Shown here: positions 48,342 through 61,172 of the stretch, piece by piece
Numbering within the stretch: position 1 is the first letter of the stretch
Layout of the letters: every line of letters starts with the position of its first letter
NCBI RefSeq assembly: GCF_024713945.1
Contig: NC_134680.1
Coordinates: forward strand, 439,001 to 503,000
Length of the DNA: 64,000 nt
From: Dermatophagoides farinae
Taxonomy: Eukaryota > Arthropoda > Arachnida > Sarcoptiformes > Pyroglyphidae
Direction: 5' to 3'
The notes under the pieces: model-generated
What the model was told of the DNA's origin: nothing
Databases searched by the model: none
Seen by the model: the letters and a program-made list of their open reading frames with translations, nothing else
Made by a program: the position numbers and the translations under genes

Positions 48342-51222
48342 CTACATACAACCAAATACGAGTACACAATCATTGGAATTTCAAATACCAGTGGATCAAT
48401 GTGGAACGAATACATTGGATATTGAATCAGAAAATGGTGAACCAGCAAAACGTGGATTCGAAAATATTGTCGTGTTTCAAAATGATCCAATCTATCAAGA
48501 ACAATGGGATCATGCACGTATGATGGTATGCCGTTATTCGATGGATGATGATTTTGATTCAAAAGATAAACGTGTCATCTTTAAGCCGATTATTATCGAT
48601 ATGTTGGACGTTGTAAGCGTAAGTATAATTGATTGATAAGTAATATTTTTTGATTGTATCGATTGATTGATTTTGTTTTTTATTTGGAAAAATTAATATT
48701 AAACTATTCACTATTGACCGTAGATACCGATCGAAGATGAAGATGGTACACAATCACGTGTAGATTGTTGGATGGAAATATCGAAAGGACGTTTCCCACA
48801 TACAATGGATATTGAAGGTGCAGTAAAAGTTGGTTCACCATTAACATTGGCCATTTTTGTTAAAGATCCACGTAAACGTACCGATATTCGTGTTAAAGAT
48901 TGTTATGGTATGGAATTTGATTTTGTTTTAATGAATTCAACTCATTCATACACACGTTTATAGCATATGATGATCCAAAAGTTGCTGAAAGTAATGGACC
49001 AGCATTATTGCAATTGACAGATTTTGATGGCTGTCCAAATCGACCAAAATTGATTGAAGTATGGAAACGAACACTGGACACTGGTGATACGGGTGCAACG
49101 GTCATTGCATTTACAACGGTTACGGTATGTTTGGAATTTTTTTTTCATATCGGATTTTTATTATTTATTTTTGCATATCCACTAGGCATTTAAATTTCCG
49201 GATCGTCCCGATCTACAATTGACATGTAATATTGAATTATGTCGTGAAAAATGTTCATCACGTTGTTCATCGGAAATGCCTGAGCCAACAAGTGTTGGTG
49301 CATGGACTAAAACCACTGTGGACGATGGTTCCACCAATACGGCTACTACAACTGATACTAAAGATGAAAATGGCGGTACTGATGCTGGTGAAACCGATGA
49401 AGATAAAGATACTGATACTGCTACCGCAGAAGAAGGTGATGCTGAAGATGGTGAAGAAGAAAAAACAACGGATGAAAAAGAAGGTGGCGATGAAGGTGAA
49501 GAGACAACCGCTGATGAAGAAGAATCATCATCAGATAATGGTGATGAAGAATCTAAAACAGAAGATGATGGTGATGATGAAGAAAAAGAAACCACCGCAG
49601 ATGAAGGTGGTGACGATGAATCATCAAAAATGACTGCTTCAGAAGAAACACCAGCTGAAGAAGAAACATCGGAAAAAGATGGTGATGAAGAAGAAGAATC
49701 AACAGCCGAAGAAGGTGGTGAAGAAGCTGAACCGGCTGCAGAAGAAGATGAAAAAGAAGAAGCAAGTGAAGAAATGGCAGCTGATGATGAGGAAAATGAA
49801 CAAACTGGTACTGATGAAGAAACAGAAACTACGGCTGAAGATGAAACACCGGCTAAAGAAGAAACGGATAGTTCCGGTGAACCAGCATCGACGGAAGAAG
49901 AAACCACAGCCAATGATGATGAAACAGCTGATGTAGGTGAAGATGAGAATAAATCTGAACAAGAAATAGAACCAACAGGTACAGCCGGTAGTGAAGATGG
50001 TGAAGAAGAACAACAGGCTTCTGGTGAAGATGAAAGTGAAAATGAAACTACTAGTGATGATGAAGAACAAGATGAAACGGAAAATGGTACTGAAGATGAA
50101 GAAGAGGAAGATGAAAAGAAAAAAGCTCGATTACAAGCAGCACCAACAACAACAACAACAGTAGCAAGGAAAAAGATTTCCAATGTTGTAACAGCATCGA
50201 AATCAACAAATAAATCCAAATCAAAATCAAAAACCAAACCAACAACCACATCGACGACAACTACCACCACTTCAACAACAACAACAACAACAACAGCTAA
50301 ACCAATTAGTAAAATACGTAAATCATCGAAAAAACCAAAAGAAGCATCACAACGAAAATCGTCGACACAAAAATCATCAAACAATGCACAACGTCGTGCA
50401 CAAATAATGGATACATCGGAAAATTCTGTGGATGAAATACGATCATCGTCGACTAAATTACAACAACAACAACAATCACCAAAAACGGCTGCATCCGGAA
50501 ACAAAAAGATAAGTAAAGCCACAAGATTAAAGGATATACTACCATCGCAACCGCAACAACATCCACAATCAATGATGATGGCCAATCATATGTCCACAAC
50601 AACTTTAAGACCATTGAAAGAATTGGCAAATTCTAGCAACACCAGCAACCAGAACAAAAATAAATTATCGAAAATAACGGCCGCTGCAAATGCAGCCAAA
50701 AAATTGAAATCTAAACGACAAAAATCCAAAACCACTACTACTACTACTACTACGACAACCACTTCAACTACGACACTTCCGCCAAAACCAATGAAAAAAA
50801 TGTCTAAAATTAAATCATCGAATCAAAAAGCAAGTGTGGATACAAAATCCGGTAATCTTAAACGTAATACACGTCATAATTCTGCTGAACAAATTGAAAT
50901 GAATGATAATAATCAAAATCAATCATCAATGATGATGAATGGATCTCCACGGCAAACATCATCATTAATAGCAAACAGGCGACAATCACCATATTATTAT
51001 GGTATTGTTGATGATTCACCATATGAAATGGATGCATTACGGTCATTCTATGCATATTCAAATTTTCAACCACAACGTATACGAAGAACACGTCGTACAA
51101 TACGTTCAGTTGATCCAATAAAATGGTCTCATTCAAATGGTCATAATAATAATAATAATCAAAAAGGTGCCACAATATCATTGGGTGCTCGTGTCATTTC
51201 CGGTTTGGAAATAACCATGTGA
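48342..51222 (+). CDS. Second ZP-domain module lacking its own 5' exons
   Basis: Four exons join in phase: 48342-48618, 48724-48907, 48964-49124 and 49186-51222. The first starts with one base that completes a split codon, then YIQPNTS, exactly parallel in phase and position to exon 3 of the upstream gene (YVNAAGG). Shared ZP features are DQCGT, IVVFQNDPIYQ, DMLDVVS, VDCWMEIS, VKDCYAYD, FDGCPN and TGATVIAF. The module then has an acidic Glu/Asp/Ser/Thr stretch (about 260 residues) and a basic Lys/Thr/Ser stretch (about 320), with a multi-basic RIRRTRRTIRS near the end. There is no transmembrane helix before the stop. No signal peptide or first ZP exon exists in 47347-48341. Joining to exons 36094-36129 and 43582-43736 gives exactly 950 codons, so alternative splicing is likely. 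A 5'-truncated duplicate is the alternative. Confidence 0.82.
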
Positions 51223-51238
51223 TTTACATCAAAAACAA

Positions 51239-51244
51239 AATAAA
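51239..51244 (+). terminator. Polyadenylation signal of second ZP module
   Basis: AATAAA 17 nt downstream of the stop codon at 51222. Confidence 0.4.
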
Positions 51245-51981
51245 ACTTACTTTTGCCATTTCCCGAACAAAATTCAGATGATTTTATGATGACACGTACA
51301 CGCACACATACACATAGACATCTAGAAATCTAGATTTCTTTTTTGCTTAGTCTTCAAAACACAAACACTAACACGGACTTTTTTCGAGCTAAACATTCCA
51401 TTCACCAAATTTTGGAACATACACACATAGGGGCTCGAATAAAAAACCAAAACCAACATCGTTGCTTTAGTTAGTATGTAGAGAATCTCGTAAATTATTA
51501 TCGATATGATGATAGTTTTTTCAATGTTTAAATAGTTTAGATGTGTAGGACGCGTTAGAATTTTTGATTTGATCGATATTCGATAAATAGAATGATGATA
51601 GAATTTTTTTTTGTTTCTTTTCACAAAACATTTGGCGATAAACATTCGAATTGTATTTTTCTTTCGATATATCGATTGTATTGTCACATATTTTTTTTTT
51701 ATTCGACCATCATCAACAAACAAACCTGTAATAACTACCACTGTTGACACCACAGATGTAATTTTTTTTCGCTGTAATTTTTGTTTTTTTGGAATCTTTT
51801 ATTTTTGTTGATTTTTTATCAATGTTTTTGATTGTTTTTTTTTTGAATTCTTTCACATTTGGTTGGAATTTTGTTTGTTTGTTTTTTTTGTTTTTGAATT
51901 TCATTTATATTATAATGATAATAAAATAAAAACGTTATTTAAAAACGATAATCTTTTGTAAAAAAAAAATTCGATTCCATC

Positions 51982-51991
51982 GCCATCTATC
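51982..51991 (-). promoter_or_regulatory. GATAGATGGC word, copy 3
   Basis: Exact 10-mer followed by G on the minus strand. It lies between the end of the ZP locus (51222) and the start of the small membrane-protein gene (52157). Confidence 0.35.
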
Positions 51992-52156
51992 ACCTAAATG
52001 CAAAGATTTTCAACTTGTTGTTCAAGTTCAAATTGATCATTTTCAACCAGTTCTGATCTGAATCAGTTCCTTTGTTGCTCCTTGTTGCTGCTCATTTTTT
52101 TTTGTTTTTTGTGTTTGTTTTCGTCCATCAAATCGATTATTGTTGTTCTCGGAAAA

Positions 52157-52786
52157 ATGTCTTGGATCGTTCATATGGATCAATCTTATCATCATCATCA
52201 TCATCATCATTATTATCATCAAAATGGCCATCAAGATGATAATAATGGTTTATCTATTCAAACAAATAATTTTATGGATAAATGTCGTCAACGTATTTCA
52301 TCATCGACACCGAAATTATTGAATCTATCATTATTGGCTGATAAATTTGTAGATAAAATTGTTGAAAAACTTTCCATACTAGATGGTACAAAACGAAATG
52401 GAACAAAAAAGATAAACGAATCATCCAATAATGATTACGATGATTTTTGGCCATTCATCAAACACATTATATTGATTATATTGATAATTGGATTCTATTA
52501 TCTAATGTTCACCGTTGGTCATCATCGTTGGTCAACATCATCATCATCATCATCAGCTCAACAGAATGGATCAATGTTTATTGGTCCAGCATATCATACA
52601 GGAAATATTTCACATAATTATTTCTATTGGAATTATTCTGCAACAATTTCGGACAACATTTCTTCCGCATTTAATGATCATTATCGATTGAAATCGATTC
52701 GATTATCACCATTGGCTATAACGAAAATGAATGATGAACAATTTATACGATATTTATTTGATAATATTCAATTATGGATCGATTAA
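52157..52786 (+). CDS. Small single-pass membrane protein, His-rich N-terminus
   Basis: A single-exon frame of 209 aa starts at ATG 52157 (context GAAAAATGT). The N-terminus has a run of seven His followed by Tyr-Tyr-His. There is one hydrophobic helix at about residues 98-120 (HIILIILIIGFYYLMF). The part after the helix has three N-glycosylation sequons (NIS, NYS, NIS) and no cysteine-rich fold. With no signal peptide and sequons only after the helix, a type II topology (C-terminus outside) is likely. The His codons coincide with a (CAT)n tract of the kind seen throughout this genome, so the run may be a repeat expansion. I do not recognise a family. AATAAA follows at 52999-53004. Confidence 0.65.
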   Translation: MSWIVHMDQSYHHHHHHHYYHQNGHQDDNNGLSIQTNNFMDKCRQRISSSTPKLLNLSLLADKFVDKIVEKLSILDGTKRNGTKKINESSNNDYDDFWPFIKHIILIILIIGFYYLMFTVGHHRWSTSSSSSSAQQNGSMFIGPAYHTGNISHNYFYWNYSATISDNISSAFNDHYRLKSIRLSPLAITKMNDEQFIRYLFDNIQLWID

Positions 52787-52998
52787 TTATTAATTTCGGG
52801 CTTGACATTTTTGTTTTTATTAATAATTATATTAAATTAAATAATGATGATTTTTTTTTTGAAATTAATATCGTAAAATCTCAATTACAAATATCACAAA
52901 TATGTACCAATTAATAATTAATAATTATTATTACAACATGAATATAAATATTTGAAGCGACAACCATGATGATGATGTTTATATGAATGTGGCTAAAA

Positions 52999-53004
52999 AA
53001 TAAA
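52999..53004 (+). terminator. Possible polyadenylation signal of small membrane-protein gene
   Basis: AATAAA about 210 nt after the stop codon at 52786. Confidence 0.3.
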
Positions 53005-53353
53005 ATTTCTGATAAATGGATGATTGTTTGATTGATTGGATTGATTAATATATTTTTTTTACGATAATGATGGACAAAATATGATGATGATGATGATGAT
53101 AATGAAATAGATAATTTTCTTTGTCGCCCTTTTTAATTAAAGATTTGTTTTTGGTCAACGATAATAATTTATGGTTTGATTTAACTGATGGGCTATCTCG
53201 TCATTATTTGGAATCGATAAAAACATTCTGGTTTCGTCTTCTAAATTCTAATTCGTAAATGTAGTGTGTGTGTTAGAATCACTAAGAGGTAGATATTTTT
53301 TATTCTGTTTTTTTTTTTTTGTTGATGAAATAATTTCATCTGCTGTTTACTGT

Positions 53354-53359
53354 TTTATT
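53354..53359 (-). terminator. Polyadenylation signal of SLC6 gene
   Basis: AATAAA on the minus strand only a few nucleotides past the stop at 53362. A second copy lies near 53298, and either could be used. Confidence 0.35.
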
Positions 53360-53361
53360 AA

Positions 53362-56359
53362 TTAAATTCTTGGTGTTCGATTAGCCGACTCTGATTTTGA
53401 TGATTTTGTTGGTGGCTGTTGCAATTTAATTGCCGGAAATTGAACATTAAATGACGGATTATCGAATGAATTCTGTGGCTGTAAAATCGATGATGTTGAT
53501 GATGATGATGGTGGTTGATTATAATTACGTTTATTTGTCGGATCGGATACGGTTTGTTTCAATTTCAATGGACGTAATTTTTCCTGTTGTTGATCAACAA
53601 TATTTCCATTTGTTTGAATAGTAGTGGCTGTTGTTTGTTGTGGTAATGGTCCACCATTCATTGTTAATGGCATTACCGATCGGTGGCTATACGTACCATT
53701 CGTCGTTTCCGATATAGATGATGATTGTTGTTGTTGTTGTTGTTGTGATTGTGATTGTTCCGTGGCCATCATTGCTAAACGTGATGATTTACGTCTTTGT
53801 AATTTTTCAATATTTTTATGTGTTGGTCCCCAATTTTCGGATGGTTGCATTAAAGTATTGATTTTCTAAATTTTTAGAAAACAAACAAAAAAAATCAAAT
53901 TTTTTTCAAAAATCAAAAATCAAATCATCATGCTCTTATTACCTGAGCTATGGATTTATTTTTACCACCATCATATGTGAAATATGTATGCAACATTGTT
54001 GCAATGATAATAATTGTGGGAATAAATGCCAAAATCCAGCCAAAAATATTTGACCATTCTGGATAGATGTAATCACCACTTTTTGGTGGTTCATGTTTAA
54101 TCCAATTGAATATCAATAGAAACTAGATTTTTTGAGTGGAAAAAAAATTCAATTTTTTTTTTGGAGTGAATACACAAAAAAAAAACCTAATGCTCACCAT
54201 TAAAATTGATGGTGTGATATATTTCCACATAATTGACCACAATCGTTTCCAACGTTGAGATCTTTGTCCAATCATTTTTTCGATATCACGTAAAAATCTT
54301 TCCGTACCATAATACCAAGCAATCAATAAACATTCAGTGATGGCAATGATTAATACAGAAAAATTTGCTGCATAATGATCAAATAGGCCAAGCCATAATA
54401 CACCACTTTGTGTGGTGAATATAATGCCGCCAGCATAACCTAATGTTGATACCAATAAAAGAATAACCATTTTATGATCACGAAGTGCCGGAAAACGATC
54501 CAATACAGCTGTTTGTACGGTTTCGAGCAAAGCAAATTGAGAATCCAAACCCAACGTAATGAGCATAAAAAAGAATAAAAATGACCAAAATGGTGATATT
54601 GGTAGCCGGGCCACTACTTCTGGATAAACAATAAATGCTAGGCCTACGCCTTGATCAACCACCTCGTCGACGGCAACATCCATTTCGTGGGCCAAATAAC
54701 CAATAATGGAGAATACGACAAAACCACTGAAAATACTGGTGCCAGCATTGGCAAACAATACCAATATTGAATCACGATAACAATTATTGGTGAATTTATT
54801 ATATGATGCCAACGTAATGAGGCCACCCCAAGCAGGTGATAGAGCAAAAAACACTTGTACAGCAGCATCACCCCAAACATGTGCAGCGAATAAATGGCTA
54901 AAATCTGGTTTCACATAGAATGCAATACCTTGCATTGCTCCGGGTAATGTTATTCCACGTATAAATAATATCACGAGTACTAAATATGGAAACAGTGCCG
55001 TAAAATAAACGACTTTGCCCGATGATTGTACGCCTTTACTTAGACATAAGAAAACCATGATCCATGCAATCAATAATGAGATGAGCAGATGAAATTGTAT
55101 ATTGCCCGTTTCATCAATGGTTTCAATATTGCCCAATACATAATTATTGAAATATTCATCTGCTGGTGCTTTTTTCTCCAATATTGGCGATATTTGTGAT
55201 ACCACCAGATTGGTTGTTAGATTCAAACGTTGTACATCCGTATGATTGAAACAAGTACGATTGTAATAGATTGCATTTGGATCATTAGCTATACAATCAT
55301 CTTTTTCTTTATATGAATAACAAAGATCCGTACTCCATAATGGATCACAACGGGACCACGGTAATTCTGGTTTCAATGATGCATACATATAATATAATGT
55401 CCATGCTATAATCATATTATAATATAACATTACGACACCGGAAACGGCAATCATTCCATAGCCAAGACCGGCAAATAATGGTGAAAAATGTTTATAAATA
55501 ACTACTGGACTTAGACTTGCATATTGGCCAAATGCTAATTCCATAAACATTAATGGAAAACCAACCAATAACATCATAACGATGAATGGTATAAGAAATG
55601 CACCACCACCATTTGAATAAACAAGATATGGAAACCTGATTTGCAACAACAACAACAACAATGAATGATGGTTAATGATTCTAACGGAAATGATTATATA
55701 CGATACCTCCAAACATTACCAAGACCAACAGAATAACCAATTAATGAAAGAATAAAATCAAAACGACCTTGCCATGTACCACGATCCTTTAATGATGATG
55801 ATTTTTTCTTTTTTGGTACACGTTTCGCTGGTGGATATGGTGCTTGCCGATGTTTCATTGTACGTTCATCATCGTCATCTTCATCATCATCATCATCTGG
55901 ATCATCTTCTTCATCATTTTCAATTTCAAGATCATAACCAAATGAAATATCATAACCATCTTTTGGTGATAGAGGCACTTGTGAGCTTACACGTGGAAAT
56001 TCCGTACCCATCATCATCATCAATGTATTATCATTTTGTTGGACAGATTTTTGTGGATCAAACTGAAAATTGAAAGTTCAAGTGAGGAAAAAAAACAAAA
56101 ACAAAAAAACAAAAATACATACCCTCCAATCATAATATGGACGTAATTGTATTGTTTCTGCTTTTCTTTCATCGTCATCATCATCATCGTCATCATTGTC
56201 ATCAACATTATCATCTTCATCATCATCGATATCGATATGATCGATATTTAAATCGATTGTTTGATTATTATTATGGTGATGATTATCATTATCATCTCCA
56301 ATCACGTGATGACCATTATTATTATTATTATCATCAATTACAATGGTTGGATTATCCAT
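53362..56359 (-). CDS. SLC6 Na+/Cl- dependent transporter, glycine-transporter-like
   Basis: Five exons read right to left: 56123-56359, 55707-56062, 54198-55635, 53943-54122 and 53362-53865. All are GT-AG and in phase, giving 905 codons. The SLC6 fold is complete: TM1 reads [18 protein letters not shown], with Gly where monoamine carriers have Asp. Then come [10 protein letters not shown], a large second extracellular loop with N-glycosylation sites (NRT, NHT, NLT) and the Cys pair, the TM6 region ([18 protein letters not shown]), and TM8 ([12 protein letters not shown]). The tail begins [10 protein letters not shown], as in glycine carriers. It should couple Na+/Cl- to uptake of glycine or another small amino acid at the plasma membrane of neurons, glia or gut. 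The N-terminus is unusually long (about 180 residues) and carries two Asp/Glu blocks and a Lys-rich stretch before TM1. An acceptor just 5' of the start (about 56389) implies a 5'-UTR exon. GABA or proline selectivity is not excluded. Confidence 0.92.
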
Positions 56360-59300
56360 ATTGCCATTTATTGTAAGTATCTACTACTATCTACTGGTAA
56401 GAAAACAAAACAAAAAACAAATAATAATAATGATCAACAATCAATCAATTTGATTTGAATATTTTCAAATTTCTCATCAATCATCTTTTTTTTTCTCATT
56501 TCACCATAGTTTCAATCGATCACATGTATTCAAACACACACACACACACACAAAAACAAACAAAACACAATCACATGAAAAAAAAACATCCAAAGCAAAA
56601 TCATCCGAAAAAAATAATGAGATTCGTGTTTATTTACCTGTGAAATAATCTCTCTATATGTGTGTATGTATCCTATGGATATAATCCGATATTGTGTACC
56701 TAAAATGCTTGGAATAATGGACAAGAATGAGACACACACGCTGAGAGAGAGATACAGATAAACACGAAACAAATACCATGATGATCAGAATGCAAAAATC
56801 GATATGATTATTCTGAAATCGAACACTTGAATCAACACCAACAACAACGTAAACAACAACAACAACAAAAATGAAACAAAACAAAACGATCCATCATATA
56901 ATGGACACAATGACACACTTATCTATTATTGATTATTATTCATTTTTTTTTTCTCGGAAAAATGGTCTCATTCATGAATATCAAATGTCGATGAAACAAA
57001 ATTCATTTAAAAAAAAAAATTTTTTGATAAACCAATTATGAACAGGAAACTTTTTAATTGGACACATTTTTTTTTGCTCAAACTGAATGATGAATGAAAC
57101 TTACACGAAAAAATAAACTTGATACACACACAATATATATATATATGTAGATGACGATAAGTTTTTTTTTCATTTGGAAATTTTGGAAAAATTGAACAAA
57201 GAAATCAACTGGACACACACATACACATTTTTGTTTTTCTATGATGGTGACATTTAACAGTACCAGCAGCAGCAGCAGATGATGATGATAATTGTTTTGG
57301 AACAAAAACAACAACAACAATGATGATGATGAATGATGGAAATGGAATTTTTTCCAATTGCAATAATGATGATTTCTCACTCCATATATGTGTGGATCAA
57401 TATGTAGACTTGGCCAATGGTGCCCAAAACACTGAATGAATGGTGAAGAATTATTTTTTCTGGTTTTCACTTCCCAAACAAACACAGAATTTTGCTTGAT
57501 GCGCTTGATTCGCAAAAAAAAAGATTTGTTTTTGTAATTTCACATTCTAGATTCTAGATTCTACTACCTCTACATTCATCATCATCATCGATGAATGAAT
57601 GAATGAATGAATGAAAAAGCAAAATAACAACAACAAAGATGATGAATGAAACATGATGATGATGACTAGTGAAAAAAAGAATCAGAATTTAGATTGTTGA
57701 AATTCTTTTATTCTGTTAATTTTTTTTTGGCGATTCTGTGAATATATGAAGAAAACAAAACCATCTTTCTCATCATATAACCACATCATTACATCATATG
57801 TATGGTGATTATTGCCTTAATTTTTTTCGATGTTGTTCCAACCACACAGCCATACTCAAACACTTGCCCAACATCATCATCCACCCGAATCGATCATGAT
57901 GATGATGATGATGATAAATCTTTCGGTGAATGATGTACATGTACATGTGAAAGTATATAGAATGGAAAAACGACGACGAGACTAAGAAGTGAAAAAAAAA
58001 ATAAAATAAAAATAAATGCCGGGTATGGCCGCATCACATGATGTGTGTGTGTGTGTGTTGGATTATATAGAAAATATTCTATGTGAACGGAATGACAACA
58101 TTGTTCAGTCACAATACGTATACATACATCTATAGACAAACAAACAATGTCAAGGTCAATAATAATGTTTGTTAATGTGTGTGGGTGGTAGTGTTGTGGA
58201 CAGTCTATACACACTACATACATATATATCGATCACAATTGTTTGATACCCTTCGTCTATGTCTATGTGTTTGATTATGAAATTATTGTTTTTTTTTTCA
58301 CGCACATATAATACCAATTATTATATCGATCGATCCATCGACCAAACGGAATGAATTGTATTGAATTGAATTTCACATCCATAAATCCACCACCACCACC
58401 ACCACCACTCTTGTATACTCAATATTTGAGTGTATTGCACAATAACAAAAACAAAAACAAAAAATTGACCTTGACATTTTGGTAAACATTATTACACCAT
58501 CATTATCAAGGTCAATAATCATCATATTCATAGTCGATTCCTATTTTTGTTTTGCCACCGGAAAACCAGAATTTGAAATATAAAGAAAAAAAAATTTTTT
58601 TTCTCATTCATGAAAAAAAGGGAATTCTATTCGAACTAAATTAGCCAAATAATTTATAAATTGTTCGTTGTACACAGAATGTGTGATATTATGATATTAC
58701 ATAATCACAATTAACCCTAAAAAAAACTAGAATTGATCACTATTTCGACAGTAAATGGCAAAGTTTTTTTTTCTCTCTAGTATTATATCATTTTTGGATA
58801 ATTTTCAATTCTAAAGAATGAAGAAACAAAAAAAAATGAAACTATCAGAGAATCTAACTAACTAATCGATAATTGTTGTTGAAAACAGCCAACAATCACA
58901 TAACGGCCCTAGAGAGTATGACCTTGAAATTCTTTTTCTCATTGGAATAATAATTTCCAAATTTCAAGTTCAAAATTTATTTTCGTGATCAGAAGAAAAA
59001 TTCACCAGAAAAACATCATCATCATCTTCATTTTTTTTTTTTTTTTTTGATCATCAAAATGAAACGAAATGAATAAATGATCAACACTTTCAATGTCGAT
59101 TATATTATTTTTATGTGGAGAAAAAAAAAGTTCAAACAGTTTAATTATTTATATGTATATATAATAACCAATCACCAAATTGTATAAATCGATAAATTGA
59201 ATTCATCATTCATCACAATGACTACTATTATGTGTGTGTTTGTGTAATAATAATCTCAAGTGTTGAAATCACTAGACAAAATCGTATTATACACACACAC

Positions 59301-60946
59301 ACACACACACGTTGAGTGTTAATGTTCTTTATTCTTTATTCTTTGTTGTCGTTAAAAAGGGTCTTATGACGTCACATGTTTTGTGCAAACGAATGAAACA
59401 ACAACAACAACAACGTCAAAATAAAGAATTTGCTCAAGGGCCACACACATGTGTGTGTGTGTCAAATGGAATTCTATCACGTTCGTATAGAGAGACTACA
59501 ATTTTTTTTTCTACACGAAAATTTTTATTTTCCAAAAAAAAAAAAAAATTTCTGTCGACATTTTGTGATTTGTAATTGAAATTGATGGACGGCAATCAAT
59601 CGGTCGATTTTTTTTTTTTTTTTTTGTTATAATTGATAATTAGATTTGATTTCATTGTCTGGTTTTGATTTTTTGTGTAACCGGGGTTTTCGATACGAGC
59701 ATTTGTATCAGATGCGATATATCACACACACACACACACACGAAATCATTGTCAATCCATTGATCCATCGACCAATGATTTCGACAACAGAATCAAGAAT
59801 ATTGTATCAAATACTAATGATGATGATGATGATTACAACAATGGTGATGATTGATGCGCAGAATCAAATCGAAACGAATCGAATTCGAAACTACCATTTT
59901 ACAAGGCCATTTTCGATTTCTAATCGGCGCCTGATTCACATTATATATATATATAAAATTGGATCGATCCAACCGATGTCGATAAAAAGAATGTTGGCGA
60001 ATCAAATCGAATCAGACAGAAAAAGAAGACAAAAAGAGAAAAAAAAATTTGAAACATCTTTTGTGCAAACAAAAAAAAACTAAAAACGAAAAAAAACACC
60101 CACGCAAAACAAAGAATCACGAAATAGAAAAAAAAAGAATAAATAAACCGAATCGAACAAGAAAAAAAAACTTTTCAAAAATACAAAAGGTTGTCAAAAT
60201 TGAATTTGGTTCGGTTTTGGTTTTCGTTGCCATTGTCACGAAATTCGTTACAAACACACACACACACAATAACGAAAAAAAGACAATGGACAATGGAAAT
60301 GGGAAAATTTCTCTTCAAAAAAAACTTAAGATTTTCTAAACAATTTTTTACACACACACACACAGAGAGAGAGAATAAAAAAGCCACAGAATCCAATTAT
60401 CGATTCAATTGAATCAAAAATGAAATGGTTGGATCTTTCAATTTTCTCAATTCTCCATCCATCCATTCATCGATTTGAAACAGAAATTCACAAGTTACCA
60501 GTTATCAATATGTGAAATAAAAATAGAATCCAGACATCAACGACGACGACGACGAGAAAAAAAACATTCATGCATGCATGTTTGATGATGATGATGATAA
60601 TTAGGTTTTTTTTCTGGGTGTTATTTTTAGCAAAACAACATTACCGGTATATCGACAACAACAACAACAACAACAATCACCCGGTAATTTGGTTGATTGA
60701 TTTGGTTTGAATGAATACAGATGGATGATTCTGTTTGGTTGAATGAAAGAACGAAAGAATTTCAATTTTTTTTTTCTCTCCCACATATTTTTCATTAGTG
60801 CACGATATTTATGTTACTGATCGTGTGTGTGTGTGTGTGTGTGTCATTGTGGGTTTTGTTTGTTTGATGTTTTACGTTGATGAACAAAAACAAAAAACAG
60901 AAAAAAAAATGAAAATGAAAAGAAAAGAATTTTGAAAATTCGGAAT

Positions 60947-60952
60947 TTTATT
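60947..60952 (-). terminator. Possible polyadenylation signal of small secreted-protein gene
   Basis: AATAAA on the minus strand, about 220 nt downstream of the stop at 61173. Weak on its own. Confidence 0.25.
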
Positions 60953-61145
60953 TTTGTTACTAGACGAAAAAAGTTGTTCTACTGTGGGAGAAAGCGAGAG
61001 AGTGAGAATGAGAATTGTAATGTTTGACAGACAAATTCCGTGTGTGTGTGTGTGTGTCACGAGTTTTTTCTTTTTTTTTCGAATTTCATTCTTGTCATTG
61101 GGAATAAATTTTTTTTTCTTGATATTTTGAATTATCATTCAGCCT

Positions 61146-61155
61146 GCCATCTATC
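61146..61155 (-). promoter_or_regulatory. GATAGATGGC word, copy 4
   Basis: Exact 10-mer on the minus strand, 18 nt past the 3' end of the small secreted-protein ORF. Confidence 0.35.
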
Positions 61156-61172
61156 CATGGCCATGGAAAACA

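Larger units (their letters stand above)
56400..61172. other. Non-coding region upstream of SLC6 gene
   Basis: It holds the likely 5'-UTR exon(s) and promoter of the SLC6 gene, but I cannot place them. The rest is microsatellite-rich with no supportable coding exon. The open frames here are His/Asp/Asn-, Thr/His- or Val/Cys-repeat translations of (CAT)n, (CA)n and (GTT)n tracts. Confidence 0.65.

Noticed and set aside
49182-50585. 467-codon minus-strand ORF
   Set aside because: Antisense shadow of the acidic and Thr-rich part of the second ZP module, made of repeated Ser/Val/Asp translations.
57078-57515. 145-codon minus-strand ORF
   Set aside because: Leu/His/Cys-Val runs from (GAT)n, (GTT)n and (GT)n tracts, without a recognisable protein fold.
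59646-60083. 145-codon plus-strand ORF
   Set aside because: Composed largely of microsatellite translations (Thr-His, Met runs) and Lys-rich tail, with no domain or splice support.
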